From contig CAKOYD010000002.1 in NCBI GenBank assembly GCA_934130545.1, positions 1-64,000 of the forward strand: a stretch of 64,000 nt of DNA, in the 5' to 3' direction. The position numbers and the translations under genes were made by a program. Source of the stretch: an uncultured Bacilli bacterium. GTDB lineage: Bacteria; Bacillota_I; Bacilli_A; RF39; UBA660. Shown here piece by piece: positions 18,719 through 27,531 of this stretch; the stretch's first letter is position 1, and each line of letters starts with the position of its first letter. Under the pieces are notes generated by a model, which did no database searches, was not told the DNA's origin, and saw nothing but the letters and a program-made list of their open reading frames with translations.

Positions 18719-19065
18719 TTTATATATATTCATTTTTGTTTTGTGGCTTAATATGTATGATAAGTCAGTTAATTCTAGATAATACTAAGTTAACTCCTGG
18801 TCATATAACTAGTTTATTTGTCGTAATTGGTGCTTTTCTTGATTTAATGGGAATATACGATCGTATTGTTTTATATGCCGGAGCGGGAGCATTAATTCCA
18901 ATAACTTCTTTTGGTCATCTACTTGTTCATGGAGCAATGGATGTAGCAGGGGAGCAGGGACTACTTGGACTAGCCTTTGGCATATTTAATCTAACATCTG
19001 CCGGTATTAGTGTTGCTCTAGTATTAGGCTTTGTTCTAGCTTTACTATTTAGACCTAAACATTAA
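18715..19065 (+). CDS. spoVAE: Stage V sporulation protein AE
   Basis: The 116-residue membrane protein contains the SpoVAE hallmarks ITSFGHLLVHGAMDVA and TPGHITSLFVVIGAFLD, plus three to four hydrophobic segments. It is a partner of SpoVAC and SpoVAD in dipicolinic acid transport. ATG 18715 is chosen because GGAGGTAG lies just upstream; an in-frame ATG at 18697 precedes that site. The three genes form a tightly coupled operon, which in related organisms is under forespore sigma-G. Confidence 0.93.
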   Translation: MIYIYSFLFCGLICMISQLILDNTKLTPGHITSLFVVIGAFLDLMGIYDRIVLYAGAGALIPITSFGHLLVHGAMDVAGEQGLLGLAFGIFNLTSAGISVALVLGFVLALLFRPKH

Positions 19066-19094
19066 TTTACTTAACTAGATAATTATGTTATAAT
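19066..19094 (+). promoter_or_regulatory. Probable promoter of the YjdF-like gene
   Basis: TTTACT (19066-19071) and TATAAT (19089-19094) are 17 bp apart, with a TG close before the -10. Confidence 0.55.
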
Positions 19095-19110
19095 TAGTAA
19101 GAGGTAGATC

Positions 19111-19839
19111 ATGAAAAAGAATATTGGAAAAATAACTTATATAACATTTATGGTATTAACATTAATTTCGTTAATCCAAAGTATCTATTTAAAAAATTTA
19201 GCTAGTGTAGGACTAAGTGCTATTGCTTTAATCACTTTAAGTCTTCCTAATATAATAAAAAAGATATTTAAACTAGAAATACCTGCCTTATTAGAAGTAT
19301 TACTATATCTCTTTATCTATGCCGGTATTGTTTTAGGAAGTGTTTATAGATTGTATGATAACTTTGAAATGTGGGATAATTTCCTTCACTATACATCAGG
19401 TATTCTTACTAGTTTAATAGCTTATTCATTAATATATATCTTAGGTAAAAAGAATAATCTTAGTATTAGTTTAATTCTTATCTTTTGTTTTAGTTTCTCT
19501 TTAATGACTGGTGTTATATGGGAATTTATTGAGTTTACTTGTGATAACACTATTCGAGGAGATATGCAAAAAGATACTATTGTTGATTCTATAGCTACTA
19601 CAATATATAAAGATAGATTATCTATTAAAGATATTGATTATACTATTATCCATAGTAAAGGACAAGAGTATAGAATTGATAATGGCTACTTAGATATTGG
19701 CTTATTTGATACTATTAAAGACTTATTCGCTAACTTTCTAGGAGCTATAACTTATGTTGTATTAATGTATTATCACTTAGCTAAAAATAAACTTAAATTT
19801 ATGAATAATTTGGTCATCAAAAAAGCATCGTCAAATTGA
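19111..19839 (+). CDS. YjdF-like (DUF2238-type) membrane protein
   Basis: The 242-residue protein has about seven hydrophobic segments. A YDNFEMWDNFLHYTSGIL motif followed by GVIWEFIEF matches the DUF2238/YjdF family from memory. These proteins contain conserved His and Asp in the membrane and have no firm function. A ~50-residue soluble stretch (residues ~150-205) separates the last helices, and it is unusual that this carries several charged repeats of DT(I)xD. The gene has its own promoter and a terminator overlapping its stop codon. Confidence 0.6.
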   Translation: MKKNIGKITYITFMVLTLISLIQSIYLKNLASVGLSAIALITLSLPNIIKKIFKLEIPALLEVLLYLFIYAGIVLGSVYRLYDNFEMWDNFLHYTSGILTSLIAYSLIYILGKKNNLSISLILIFCFSFSLMTGVIWEFIEFTCDNTIRGDMQKDTIVDSIATTIYKDRLSIKDIDYTIIHSKGQEYRIDNGYLDIGLFDTIKDLFANFLGAITYVVLMYYHLAKNKLKFMNNLVIKKASSN

Positions 19840-19850
19840 TGCTCTTTTAT
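19824..19850 (+). terminator. Terminator overlapping the preceding stop codon
   Basis: AGCATC and GATGCT pair around an 8-nt loop that contains the stop codon region, followed by CTTTTAT. Confidence 0.6.
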
Positions 19851-20029
19851 ATTTTGCACATAGTAATCTTTAGAAACTATGTAGCTGACAAACAAGTAAT
19901 TATGGTTATTTGAACTAAAAAAGTGTAAATAACGCTATAATTTATTCCTATTATTATGAAGAATATGATATACTATCTATGTAATAATACATTTAGTAAT
20001 AAAACATCACTTAAAATAAAGGAGTATTT

Positions 20030-20470
20030 ATGAAAAAGAATAAAGTTAAGTTTCTGATTTTAATAGTATTTGTATTCTTATTTTTAAAAACGTGCCAGAA
20101 TTATAGTTATATTTTAGAATTAAAGGCACATTGGAATATAAATGTTCCCATAGCAAACAGAATAATATACACTGCTGATTCTGGGCCAAGTTTTCATGGA
20201 GATGGAGTAAGATATGCCATTTTACATTTTAAGAATACAAAAAAAATTGAAAAAATGTTTGAGTGGAAGAAGAGTATATCAGATAGTGATATAAAAAAAT
20301 TCAAAAAAGATTTAGAGTCAATAAATGTTATTGACAATGAAATGATAGTAGATTTTAATAATCCTGAAAATTTATATTATATTATTGTTGGTGATGATCA
20401 AATGTCGACAATACATTTCATATATAATAAATCAGAAAAAAGACTATATTATTTAGAAAATATTGTATAG
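20030..20470 (+). CDS. Hypothetical membrane-anchored protein, 146 aa
   Basis: The N-terminus is basic and then hydrophobic (FLILIVFVFLFLKTC), so the protein is probably exported and either anchored or lipid-modified, although LKTC is a poor lipobox. The rest is soluble with many Lys, Asp and Tyr residues. No family is recognised. AAAGGAG precedes the ATG. The gene lies alone between terminators. Its codon choice (more ACA/TCA, fewer ACT/AGT) looks somewhat different from the neighbouring spore genes by eye. Confidence 0.6.
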   Translation: MKKNKVKFLILIVFVFLFLKTCQNYSYILELKAHWNINVPIANRIIYTADSGPSFHGDGVRYAILHFKNTKKIEKMFEWKKSISDSDIKKFKKDLESINVIDNEMIVDFNNPENLYYIIVGDDQMSTIHFIYNKSEKRLYYLENIV

Positions 20471-20515
20471 CGTTAACAATATATGATAAAGAGTACTATT
20501 TTGAAGTGATAAAAA

Positions 20516-20556
20516 AATGTAGACAGTCTATAAAAGACACAACCTACATTTTTTAT
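20516..20556. terminator. Bidirectional terminator
   Basis: AATGTAG and CTACATT pair over 7 bp. The plus strand follows with TTTTTT and the minus strand with a run of T as well. It therefore serves both the upstream plus-strand gene and the converging def transcript. Confidence 0.65.
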
Positions 20557-20627
20557 GTTATTATAACTATACATTAAACTACAAAAACCAAATTCAATAT
20601 AAAATCGAATCAGGAATTTTATGCTTT

Positions 20628-21176
20628 TTATATTTCACGCATATTTTCTGCATTCTTATATGGATCTTTAGGATCTATATAATCAACAAATAAGATGCCA
20701 TTTAAGTGATCATACTCATGTTGAAAGGCAATAGCTAATTCTTCTCTAACACGATATTTAACTTCATTACCATCAATATCTTTACCTTTCATAGTAATTC
20801 TTGCATATCTTGGCACAATACCTTCAACTGGTCTATTAATACTTAAACATCCTTCACCTTCAGAAGCATATATTAATTCTTCAGAATGTGATACTATTTC
20901 CGGATTTATTAACACATAGTCAACAAATTTTCCTTCACTTTCTTCATAACATACTACAAAGAAACGTTCATTAACACCCATTTGTGGAGCTGCTAAACCC
21001 ATTCCTGGTCTTAGTTTATATTTCTTAGCATATTTTTCTATCTGACTTAAACGTAAATGTTCTAGCATATCGTTAATAAGTTTCTTCTTTTCTTTTGTTA
21101 GTGGGAATGTTGTATCAACGTTTTTAGCGCGTACTCTTTTATCTTTTTCATCTAATATATCAGAAGTTTTAATCAT
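20628..21176 (-). CDS. def: Peptide deformylase
   Basis: The enzyme removes the formyl group from the N-terminal Met of new proteins. All three motifs are present: GMGLAAPQ (motif I), EGCLS (motif II, metal Cys) and QHEYDHLNG (motif III, metal His pair and catalytic Glu). The 182-residue length and the ~50-residue N-terminal extension fit the Gram-positive type II deformylases. AGAAGGGA precedes the ATG on the minus strand. It is convergent with the upstream plus-strand hypothetical gene. Confidence 0.97.
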   Translation of the reverse strand: MIKTSDILDEKDKRVRAKNVDTTFPLTKEKKKLINDMLEHLRLSQIEKYAKKYKLRPGMGLAAPQMGVNERFFVVCYEESEGKFVDYVLINPEIVSHSEELIYASEGEGCLSINRPVEGIVPRYARITMKGKDIDGNEVKYRVREELAIAFQHEYDHLNGILFVDYIDPKDPYKNAENMREI

Positions 21177-21220
21177 AACATCCCTTCTTTCTGTACGTAT
21201 TTTACCACAGAAATAAAAAA

Positions 21221-21239
21221 AAGGGAAGTTTTTTCCCTT
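21221..21239 (-). terminator. Terminator of the YjcZ-like gene
   Basis: On the minus strand AAGGGAA and TTCCCTT pair around AAAAC and are followed by a run of T. It lies just after the YjcZ-like stop and before def. Confidence 0.75.
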
Positions 21240-21247
21240 AAGATATG

Positions 21248-21436
21248 TTAAATTACAGCTCTAGTACCTATTATAATTACTAATAGAATAAATAATACTA
21301 AGATAATAGCAGCTCCATATCCGAATCCACCATTATTGCCATATCCGTATCCATAAGTTGGATATGATTGATAGCCATAGTTTTGATTGCAACAAGAACT
21401 ACCACCTGTATTGTATCCACTTCCATAATAATACAT
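21248..21436 (-). CDS. YjcZ-like sporulation miniprotein, 62 aa
   Basis: The N-terminal half is rich in Gly, Tyr and Asn (YGSGYNTGG, YGYGYGNNGGFGYG) and the C-terminal half is a single membrane helix (AAIILVLFILLVIIIG). This Gly/Tyr-rich head plus a VLFILLxIIG helix is the pattern of YjcZ-type small sporulation proteins, whose function is not firmly known. AAAGGAGG precedes the ATG at ideal spacing. It lies upstream of def on the same strand with a terminator between. Confidence 0.7.
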   Translation of the reverse strand: MYYYGSGYNTGGSSCCNQNYGYQSYPTYGYGYGNNGGFGYGAAIILVLFILLVIIIGTRAVI

Positions 21437-21525
21437 ATAAATACCTCCTTTACTATCTATTATAGTGTACTCAAATATTTAATTTTTGTTATTGTTTTTA
21501 CCCAAATAATAGAAATTATAAAAGA

Positions 21526-23217
21526 TTATTTATGTGATTTAACACTTGGATTTATCTTAGTTTCCTCAGTAAATGATAATAAGTCAACAAATCTATTTTC
21601 TTCACGTTTTAATTTAGCCGTACTAAGAACATTCTGCATCATGGCAATATGCTTAGCAATACTGTTTTCACTATTCATACTATCTTCCTTAACAGCATCT
21701 TTTTGCTCTCTTGATAATTTAAAAGGTATATAAGTAGAGTAGTATTTATTAGTAAAGTTTTCTTCATATACTAATTGTTCACTACCTAAATATAATGGAA
21801 TAATAGAGTCCCCAGTTAAATTAACAATAGTTTTAATAACTCTATCTAAATTAGCATGACAACTAATTGGAGCATTATAACCAGGTAAATCAAAAGATAA
21901 TATTACTTGATTATTGTCATCAATAAAACCAAGTTCATCATTAGGAACAATTCCCCAATTAATATTTATTCTAGCACTTATTACTGAATTAAGCAAAATA
22001 TCTATTAAAGAATCTTTATAATCGTAGAATATCTGAAAATTATCAGAATGTATTAATCTAATTAAATCTTCATATAACATATTATCGCCATCATAACGAT
22101 TATACTCATCATTATAATCATTTACAAATTGCTCATCAATACCCTCAGCTAGATTAACTTCACGATAACTTAAATTATTATTATTAATATATCCTAAATC
22201 ATTAGAGTTATCATTATATTCCTTACTTATTGTATGTCTTTGCTCTTTTAAATAATTATTTAACATTTTATATCTAGCAGCAGCTTCAACTATTTCATCT
22301 CTTGATATATTCTTAATATTTATCCATTGTATATTATCTATATTGTTTTTTGTTTCATTACTTAAAAAAGTTATCATTGTTAAAGCTTTAATTACCTTAC
22401 TTTTTACTTTTTCAACACGATTAATCATAAATAAAGATAGAGCAGATAATTCTTCCTCAGGCAATAATGATAAAATATCACTATCGTAATAGTCAGAAAC
22501 ACAAGTAAATGGTTTTTCTTTTTTACTAGTTCTTGTATTAGTCTCAAGATATGGCATATTTAATCTTCTAGCTCTATTATTATTAGCATTTATATAATAA
22601 TCCATATATCCATATCTATCTAAAAATCTAGCCCCATTTATAATAACTTTAACTCTATCATCAATAAGTCTTTTACGATATGCTGGATAGTTTATTTTAA
22701 GAAAATTTAATGTCCTTTTCTTAATATTTAGAATATCTTTTTCTGATAAAGTACCATTAATAAACTTATCTGCTTCATCACTTGAAAACTTAGTAGAACA
22801 TTTAGAATATAAATCTCTTGCTACAGAATATGAATCCACTCTAACATTACCCTGATATACATAATATTTAGCACTTTTAGTTAATATACGTTTATGATCT
22901 TTATCTAATCCATAAATATAATTCCAAAACTTATCAATATTTTCCATTATATATTTAATAGATTTTAATTCACAATAATCATTTCTTGTTAATTGAAAAA
23001 TAGAATTATCAGAACTATTAATACTATATAATTTATCAGCTAAATCTTCCATAGCACTAACACATAATTTATCAATATTATATTCTTCATTAGGTTTAAT
23101 TTTAAATATATCACTATTTTTTAATAATTGTTGAATAGTAATTAAAAATTCACTTATTTCTTGTTCCTTTACTAAATTTTTATTCCTTTCCATTTCTTCT
23201 TTAAAATTGCTAAGCAT
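21526..23217 (-). CDS. Unknown 563-residue soluble protein
   Basis: I do not recognise the family. The protein has no signal peptide or membrane segment. It is rich in Asn, Asp, Lys and Tyr. An N-terminal helical part (~1-120) is followed by a middle with YPAYRKRLIDD and RFLDRYGYMDYY, an Asn/Tyr-rich region (~350-390) and a C-terminal part with DLPGYNAPISCHANLDRVIKT. It has a TTGACA-17-TATAAT promoter and an AGGTGAT ribosome binding site, so it is a well-defined gene. It is divergent from the RsgI-like gene, with ~120 bp between, and could be a lineage-specific regulatory or sporulation protein. Confidence 0.65.
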   Translation of the reverse strand: MLSNFKEEMERNKNLVKEQEISEFLITIQQLLKNSDIFKIKPNEEYNIDKLCVSAMEDLADKLYSINSSDNSIFQLTRNDYCELKSIKYIMENIDKFWNYIYGLDKDHKRILTKSAKYYVYQGNVRVDSYSVARDLYSKCSTKFSSDEADKFINGTLSEKDILNIKKRTLNFLKINYPAYRKRLIDDRVKVIINGARFLDRYGYMDYYINANNNRARRLNMPYLETNTRTSKKEKPFTCVSDYYDSDILSLLPEEELSALSLFMINRVEKVKSKVIKALTMITFLSNETKNNIDNIQWINIKNISRDEIVEAAARYKMLNNYLKEQRHTISKEYNDNSNDLGYINNNNLSYREVNLAEGIDEQFVNDYNDEYNRYDGDNMLYEDLIRLIHSDNFQIFYDYKDSLIDILLNSVISARININWGIVPNDELGFIDDNNQVILSFDLPGYNAPISCHANLDRVIKTIVNLTGDSIIPLYLGSEQLVYEENFTNKYYSTYIPFKLSREQKDAVKEDSMNSENSIAKHIAMMQNVLSTAKLKREENRFVDLLSFTEETKINPSVKSHK

Positions 23218-23236
23218 TTCGCATCACCTATAAAAA

Positions 23237-23265
23237 ATTATATTATAGTTTTAAGCGGTTGTCAA
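23237..23265 (-). promoter_or_regulatory. Sigma-A promoter of the unknown 563-residue gene
   Basis: On the minus strand TTGACA (23265-23260) and TATAAT (23242-23237) are consensus hexamers with 17 bp between them. The start codon lies about 20 bp downstream after AGGTGAT. Confidence 0.8.
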
Positions 23266-23337
23266 ACTAGCAATATATTGATATAATAAAATTACATGAT
23301 AGAAAATACTTTATAATATAGAAGTAAGGAGTGAACA

Positions 23338-24474
23338 ATGAATAAAAAGAAAAAAATAGTAATATTAACAATAGTATTACTAGCAATTTTAATAGTTATT
23401 GGAGGAGTGATAGCTATTTTAAACACCAAAGGAAGGAATGAACTATATAACACCGTAGTATCAGTAATTACTTTAGATATTAACCCTAGTATAAAATTAG
23501 AGTTAGATAAAAATAATAAAGTTATTAATATGATTGCTCTTAATGAAGATGCTAAAGATATAGTTCTAAGTAATTATGAAGGTAATAGTTTAGAGAGTGT
23601 TATTAATGATGTTACTAATAAATTAATTGAAAAAGGATATGCTCATGATAAATTAGTAATCTTAGTTGGTACAAGTGGTACTATTACAAGTAATGAAGTT
23701 AAAGACTTAATTGATAAAAAATTAACTACTGATAATATTGATTATAGTGTAATGATTCCAGAAATTAGTGATACATCTTCTAAACTTGCTAAAGAGTATA
23801 ATATTACCGAAAGTAAAGCAGCATACTTAGAAGAAGTTATTAAGAATAATTCTAACTTAAAAATTGAAGACATCAAAGATATGAGTATTAATGATATTGT
23901 TAATAAAACTAATGAAACAACTGAAAATAATACTAATGATAATACCGAAAACACTAGTCAAAGTACTAATAACTGTGGCGGATATGGTGGTGGATCTAAA
24001 TGCGATTATGTTAGACCTGTCTTAACTAATGAAGAAGCTGGTAAGATGATAGCTAATATGATGGGAGCAACAGTTGGCACGGATAGTTATTGTGATAAAT
24101 TAGCCCCTGAATCTGTTATGGTAACTGCATCAGATGGTAATTGTAATTATAAAGTAACATTTAAATATCGTACAAAGAAGTGTGTATATTATATTAATGT
24201 TGAAACAGGTAGTATTGTTGGTAATCCTGAATGTGAAGCAACCTTGGTTGAAGAAGGTGAAGCTCAGTGTATCGTTATGGAATCAATGGGTTTAACACAA
24301 AGAACTATGTTTTATGCAAGTGCAGCAAAGGTTATTAATGATGAATATATATATGAAGTTGAAGATGTTTATGGTACTCCAGATGAAAATGGCCAAAGAT
24401 ATGTTTATGAATACCATGTATCTAAGACAACTGGTCAAATAACTTCTAAAAATAAAATTAGAGTATTAAATTAA
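23338..24474 (+). CDS. RsgI-like membrane protein lacking the anti-sigma head
   Basis: A membrane helix at residues ~6-27 is followed by an extracytoplasmic domain starting VVSVITLDINPSIKLELDKN, the hallmark of the RsgI-type domain found in anti-sigma-I factors. Usually ~50 cytoplasmic residues that bind SigI precede the helix; here there are only about five. A Thr/Asn-rich linker (residues ~190-215) and a Cys-containing, PepSY-like C-terminal part (FKYRTKKCVYYINVETG) follow. GGAG precedes the ATG. It is followed by the dacF-like gene after 60 bp. It may be a sensor or structural protein without sigma binding. Confidence 0.7.
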   Translation: MNKKKKIVILTIVLLAILIVIGGVIAILNTKGRNELYNTVVSVITLDINPSIKLELDKNNKVINMIALNEDAKDIVLSNYEGNSLESVINDVTNKLIEKGYAHDKLVILVGTSGTITSNEVKDLIDKKLTTDNIDYSVMIPEISDTSSKLAKEYNITESKAAYLEEVIKNNSNLKIEDIKDMSINDIVNKTNETTENNTNDNTENTSQSTNNCGGYGGGSKCDYVRPVLTNEEAGKMIANMMGATVGTDSYCDKLAPESVMVTASDGNCNYKVTFKYRTKKCVYYINVETGSIVGNPECEATLVEEGEAQCIVMESMGLTQRTMFYASAAKVINDEYIYEVEDVYGTPDENGQRYVYEYHVSKTTGQITSKNKIRVLN

Positions 24475-24535
24475 TTTTTAGATAAAGACTAATATTTTAT
24501 CATTTAATTGCATAGTTTTTACTAGGTGATTTATA

Positions 24536-25183
24536 GTGAAAAAAATAGTAGTATTTATCTTTTTATTTATACTTATTCCTATGGGATATGTTAAAGCCGA
24601 TGAATTAAATTTAGCCGAGAATGCAAAGTCTGCTATCATTATTGAGGCATCTTCTGGAAAGGTATTATGGGAAAAGAATGCTCATGAAAAATTAGCACCC
24701 GCTTCAATGACTAAAATTATGTCTATGCTTCTTATTATGGAAAACATCGAAAATGGTAACTTAAGTTGGGATGAAAAAATTACGGCTTCATTAAACGCTT
24801 CATCAATGGGTGGGAGTCAAATATTTCTAGAGCCAGGTGAAAAAATGACTGTTAAAGATTTACTTAAAGGAATAGCCATTGGGTCAGGAAATGATGCCAC
24901 AGTTGCTATGGCTGAAAGAATTGCCGGAACTGAATCTAAGTTTGTTGAAATGATGAACAATAAAGCTAAAGAATTAGGACTTAAAAATACTAATTTTAAA
25001 GATTCAACTGGTTTAGATGCCGAAAATCATTATTCCTCAGCCTATGATATGGCAATTATGGCCAAAGAGTTAATTAAACATGAAAAAATATTAGAATTCA
25101 CATCAACATATGAAGACTATTTAAGACAAGATACTGGTAATAGTTTTTGGCTAGTTAATACTAATAAAGTCGTATATAAATAA
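24536..25183 (+). pseudogene. dacF: 5' part of an interrupted D-Ala-D-Ala carboxypeptidase gene
   Basis: The protein starts with a signal peptide (VVFIFLFILIPMGYVKA) and a penicillin-binding transpeptidase-like domain. Ser57-x-x-Lys60 (SMTK) and Ser117-Gly-Asn119 (SGND) are intact. The sequence stops soon after SFWLVNTNK: the next codons (VVYK, stop) come from inserted DNA. The third active-site motif, KTG, lies in the matching 3' part at 47096. The fragment cannot form a complete active site unless the DNA between is removed. GTG 24536 follows AGGTGAT. The family trims D-Ala from peptidoglycan stem peptides; the dacF name rests on the sporulation setting and is tentative. Confidence 0.88.
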
Positions 25184-25185
25184 TG

Positions 25186-25214
25186 CTATAGTAGGAAATT
25201 ACTATAGTATTTTT
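25186..25214 (+). terminator. Terminator just inside the left island end
   Basis: CTATAGTA and TACTATAG form a perfect 8-bp stem around GGAAAT, followed by TATTTTT. It would end transcription of the truncated dacF part. Its arms share CTATAGT with the island's inverted repeats. Confidence 0.65.
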
Positions 25215-25272
25215 CATTTATAAATAAGGATTTTATCAAAAACTAACATACAAAATAAATTTGTTTGTAAGC

Positions 25273-25287
25273 GAATATTACTATAGT
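25273..25287 (+). repeat. Left inverted repeat of the island
   Basis: GAATATTACTATAGT here is exactly the reverse complement of 47071-47085 near the right end. The match can be extended with mismatches (GCGAATATTACTATAGTGTTTT against GTGAATATTACTATAGTAAAAA on the complement). It could be a recombinase-binding site. Confidence 0.5.
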
Positions 25288-25355
25288 GTTTTGGAATATT
25301 TGCATAACATAATCGTATAATTAGATGAATGAGTTAGAAAAAAGGAGGCCCGATA

Positions 25356-25460
25356 ATGACTTGTTTATCTAAAAATATTAGTTTAGAGATTATGAAATTT
25401 TTCTTAAATACTAGTGTTCCAAAAATTTTAAGTGAAAGGAAAGGTATTACTTCTAATTAG
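25356..25460 (+). CDS. Small ORF upstream of the recombinase, 34 aa
   Basis: ATG 25356 is preceded by AAAAGGAGG at good spacing and the ORF ends 19 bp before the recombinase start. It reads MTCLSKNISLEIMKFFLNTS followed by about 14 residues. No family is recognised. The strong ribosome binding site and position suggest a real small protein or leader peptide coupled to recombinase expression. Confidence 0.45.
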   Translation: MTCLSKNISLEIMKFFLNTSVPKILSERKGITSN

Positions 25461-25479
25461 GAAGGAGTGATATTAACTT

Positions 25480-26910
25480 ATGCAGACAGCAATTTATTGC
25501 AGGGTATCTACTGAAGAACAAGCTACTGAAGGATTTAGTATTCATGCTCAAAAAGATAAATTAACTAAATATGCAGAAAGTAATGATTGGGATATAGTAG
25601 ATTACTATGTTGATGATGGTATAAGTGGTAAAAATTTAACTGATAGGAAAGAAGTATCAAGACTAATTGAGGATGTAAAGAAAGGAAAAATAAATAATGT
25701 TTTAATATACAAACTAGATAGACTTACTAGAAGTGTTAAAGACCTTATTTATTTAATAGAACTATTTGATAGTCATAATTGTACTTTTAATTCTCAAACA
25801 GAAAAAATAGATACTTCAAATGCTGTTGGAAGAATGTTTGTCAAAATTATTGGAATATTTGCAGAATTTGAAAGAGAAAATTTAGCAGAAAGAGTTACTT
25901 TTGGATATGAACAAAAAACTAAAGAAGGTAATTATACTAATTGTAATGGAGTTTTTGGTTATGATTATTTAGTTGGTATTGGAAAACTTAAAGTTAATAA
26001 AAATGAAGCAATTTATGTTAAGAAAATATTTAATTGGTATTTAGATGGCGAATCTATGGTTAAAATTGCTAAAAAGTTAAAAGATTTAAATGTACCAACT
26101 AAAAGAGGAGGGCATTGGAATCAGTCAACTATTTATTCAATACTTACTAATCCTCTTTATATTGGCAATGTAAGATATGGAGTAGGAAGGAAAAATGGCT
26201 TTGAAGTAAGTGGCAAAAATATAACACCTATTATTAATGATGACTTATTTAATAGTGTTAGCAGTTTGATGAAGAAAAGAAAGAAATTTTATAATAAGAA
26301 ATACTCTTCTGATGATACTTATTATTTTAGAGTATTAAGATGTAGTTTATGTGGAGGGAAATATCATGCTAGGCAACAACTTCAAAGTGGCAAAAAATAT
26401 ATTACTTATCAGTGTAATGGGCATAACAATAATAGCTGTAATGCTCCAGGATTTTCTCATATTAAAATAGAAAATGCATTTATTAATTATTTAGATAATA
26501 TTAAAGATTTAGAATTTGATAAAAGTATTTTAAAGAAAGAAAAAAAGATAATAGAAAACAATGATACTTTAGATTTACAAGAGCAAATTGAAAAATTAAA
26601 TAAAAAGAAAAAAGATATGACAGAATTATTTAGTACTGATGAAATTGATTATGATACTTTTAAAGAAGTAAAAAGTGTAATTGATTCCAAATTAGAAGTG
26701 TTAAATAATGAGTTAGATAAAATTAATAAATATTCTAATGAAGAAGATCTAACTAATGAAGAAATTATTAAAGAAGTTATAGTTAATTTAAAAAATAATT
26801 TTATTCATTTAAACAATCATGAAAAGAAAATGTTTCTAGAAAGATTTGTTAAAGAAATAAAAGTAAGAAAGGAAGGTAATGATGTGATAATTGATGAAGT
26901 AATATTTTAA
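25480..26910 (+). CDS. Large serine recombinase (site-specific integrase)
   Basis: The 476-residue protein has an N-terminal resolvase domain with catalytic Ser10 in YCRVSTEEQ and the conserved YKLDRLTRS and EFERENLAERV segments. A Recombinase domain follows (~residues 155-270). A zinc-ribbon-like region (CSLCGGKYHARQQL, later CNGH...C) comes next, then a coiled coil (~365-430). This is the architecture of phage integrases and of SpoIVCA, which excises the skin element. It looks complete and probably active. It reads away from the left island end, typical for an element-encoded integrase, and should act on the sites in the dacF-like gene. Confidence 0.93.
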   Translation: MQTAIYCRVSTEEQATEGFSIHAQKDKLTKYAESNDWDIVDYYVDDGISGKNLTDRKEVSRLIEDVKKGKINNVLIYKLDRLTRSVKDLIYLIELFDSHNCTFNSQTEKIDTSNAVGRMFVKIIGIFAEFERENLAERVTFGYEQKTKEGNYTNCNGVFGYDYLVGIGKLKVNKNEAIYVKKIFNWYLDGESMVKIAKKLKDLNVPTKRGGHWNQSTIYSILTNPLYIGNVRYGVGRKNGFEVSGKNITPIINDDLFNSVSSLMKKRKKFYNKKYSSDDTYYFRVLRCSLCGGKYHARQQLQSGKKYITYQCNGHNNNSCNAPGFSHIKIENAFINYLDNIKDLEFDKSILKKEKKIIENNDTLDLQEQIEKLNKKKKDMTELFSTDEIDYDTFKEVKSVIDSKLEVLNNELDKINKYSNEEDLTNEEIIKEVIVNLKNNFIHLNNHEKKMFLERFVKEIKVRKEGNDVIIDEVIF

Positions 26911-26912
26911 AT

Positions 26913-26937
26913 GGTTCACTTAGATGTGAGCCTTTTT
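26913..26937 (+). terminator. Terminator after the recombinase
   Basis: GGTTCAC and GTGAGCC pair perfectly over 7 bp around TTAGAT, followed by TTTTT. Confidence 0.8.
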
Positions 26938-27048
26938 ATATGGAATAGTTTTAATTTAGAAAGGTGGATGATTTAATGAAAAAAATTAAAGAAAGTGTTT
27001 GTTATAGATAAATATGTTTTAGTATATGCTTATGTACCAAATGTAAAT

Positions 27049-27075
27049 AGCAAGCCAGTTTGGGCTTGCTTTTTG
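27049..27075 (+). terminator. Orphan terminator before the IS remnant
   Basis: AGCAAGCC and GGCTTGCT form a perfect 8-bp stem around AGTTTG and are followed by TTTTT. No intact gene lies directly upstream (only an 11-codon ORF at 26976), so it may be left over from a deleted cargo gene. Confidence 0.6.
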
Positions 27076-27345
27076 GGCTCTTTGTCAAATAATGGGTGTG
27101 ACCAAAAATCTTGATAAAGCTAGTGCTTAAAATGCACTGGCTTTTTTCACATGTAATAAATTTTTACATATCATGATTCTAGTTTTGAATCTTCTAAATG
27201 ATCTAAATCCAAATGCTATTCTTTTAAGTACTTTAATAAAATTATTATTTCCTTCTACAAATTCATTATGATAATTGTTATTAAAAGTATTATATATTTC
27301 ATCTTTAAATAAATATAGAAAAAGCCTCTTAAACAAATTAAGAGA
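27076..27345 (-). mobile_element. ISL3-family insertion sequence remnant
   Basis: GGGCTCTTTGTCAAATAATG at 27075-27094 resembles the terminal inverted repeat of ISL3-family elements as I recall it. It is followed by the 3' end of an ISL3-type transposase on the minus strand. Only about 270 bp remain; the 5' part of the transposase and the other end are missing. Confidence 0.6.
27127..27336 (-). pseudogene. C-terminal fragment of an ISL3-type transposase
   Basis: The 69-residue reading contains NEFVEGNNNFIKVLKRIAFG and FRRFKTRIMIC. This corresponds to the conserved C-terminus of DDE transposases of ISL3, which usually read NG.xEG.NNKIK.xKR.xxGF.xxxxFR.RI. The catalytic core is absent, so it is a remnant. 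It sits next to an ISL3-like inverted repeat at 27076. It shows past transposition into the island. Confidence 0.75.
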
Positions 27346-27531
27346 CTTTTCATTTAGTATAAACGGATAACGTAACTAATAAAAGTTGCGTCTCCAGGAC
27401 TCATATAACCCTTGGTCATTGAGTAATTAAATTGTAGCACAAATTTTCTTTAAAGCCAATTCATGGACATTTTTGTACTACATTATATAGTATTTCCAAT
27501 AATAAATTATTATTCCTAATAGTAATAAATA
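27346..27531. other. Intergenic stretch with an unexplained hairpin
   Basis: ACGTAACT (27370-27377) pairs with AGTTGCGT (27384-27391) over 8 bp when read as plus-strand RNA, using one G-U pair. GGA/TCC flanks extend it, and CAGGACTCATATAACCCTTGG follows. The pairing is better on the plus strand than on the minus strand. It matches no riboswitch class I can name. The remainder is AT-rich spacer. Confidence 0.3.

Noticed and set aside
26976..27011. 11-codon ORF with AAGGTGG upstream, after the recombinase
   Set aside because: Too short to support; it may be the leftover start of a deleted cargo gene.
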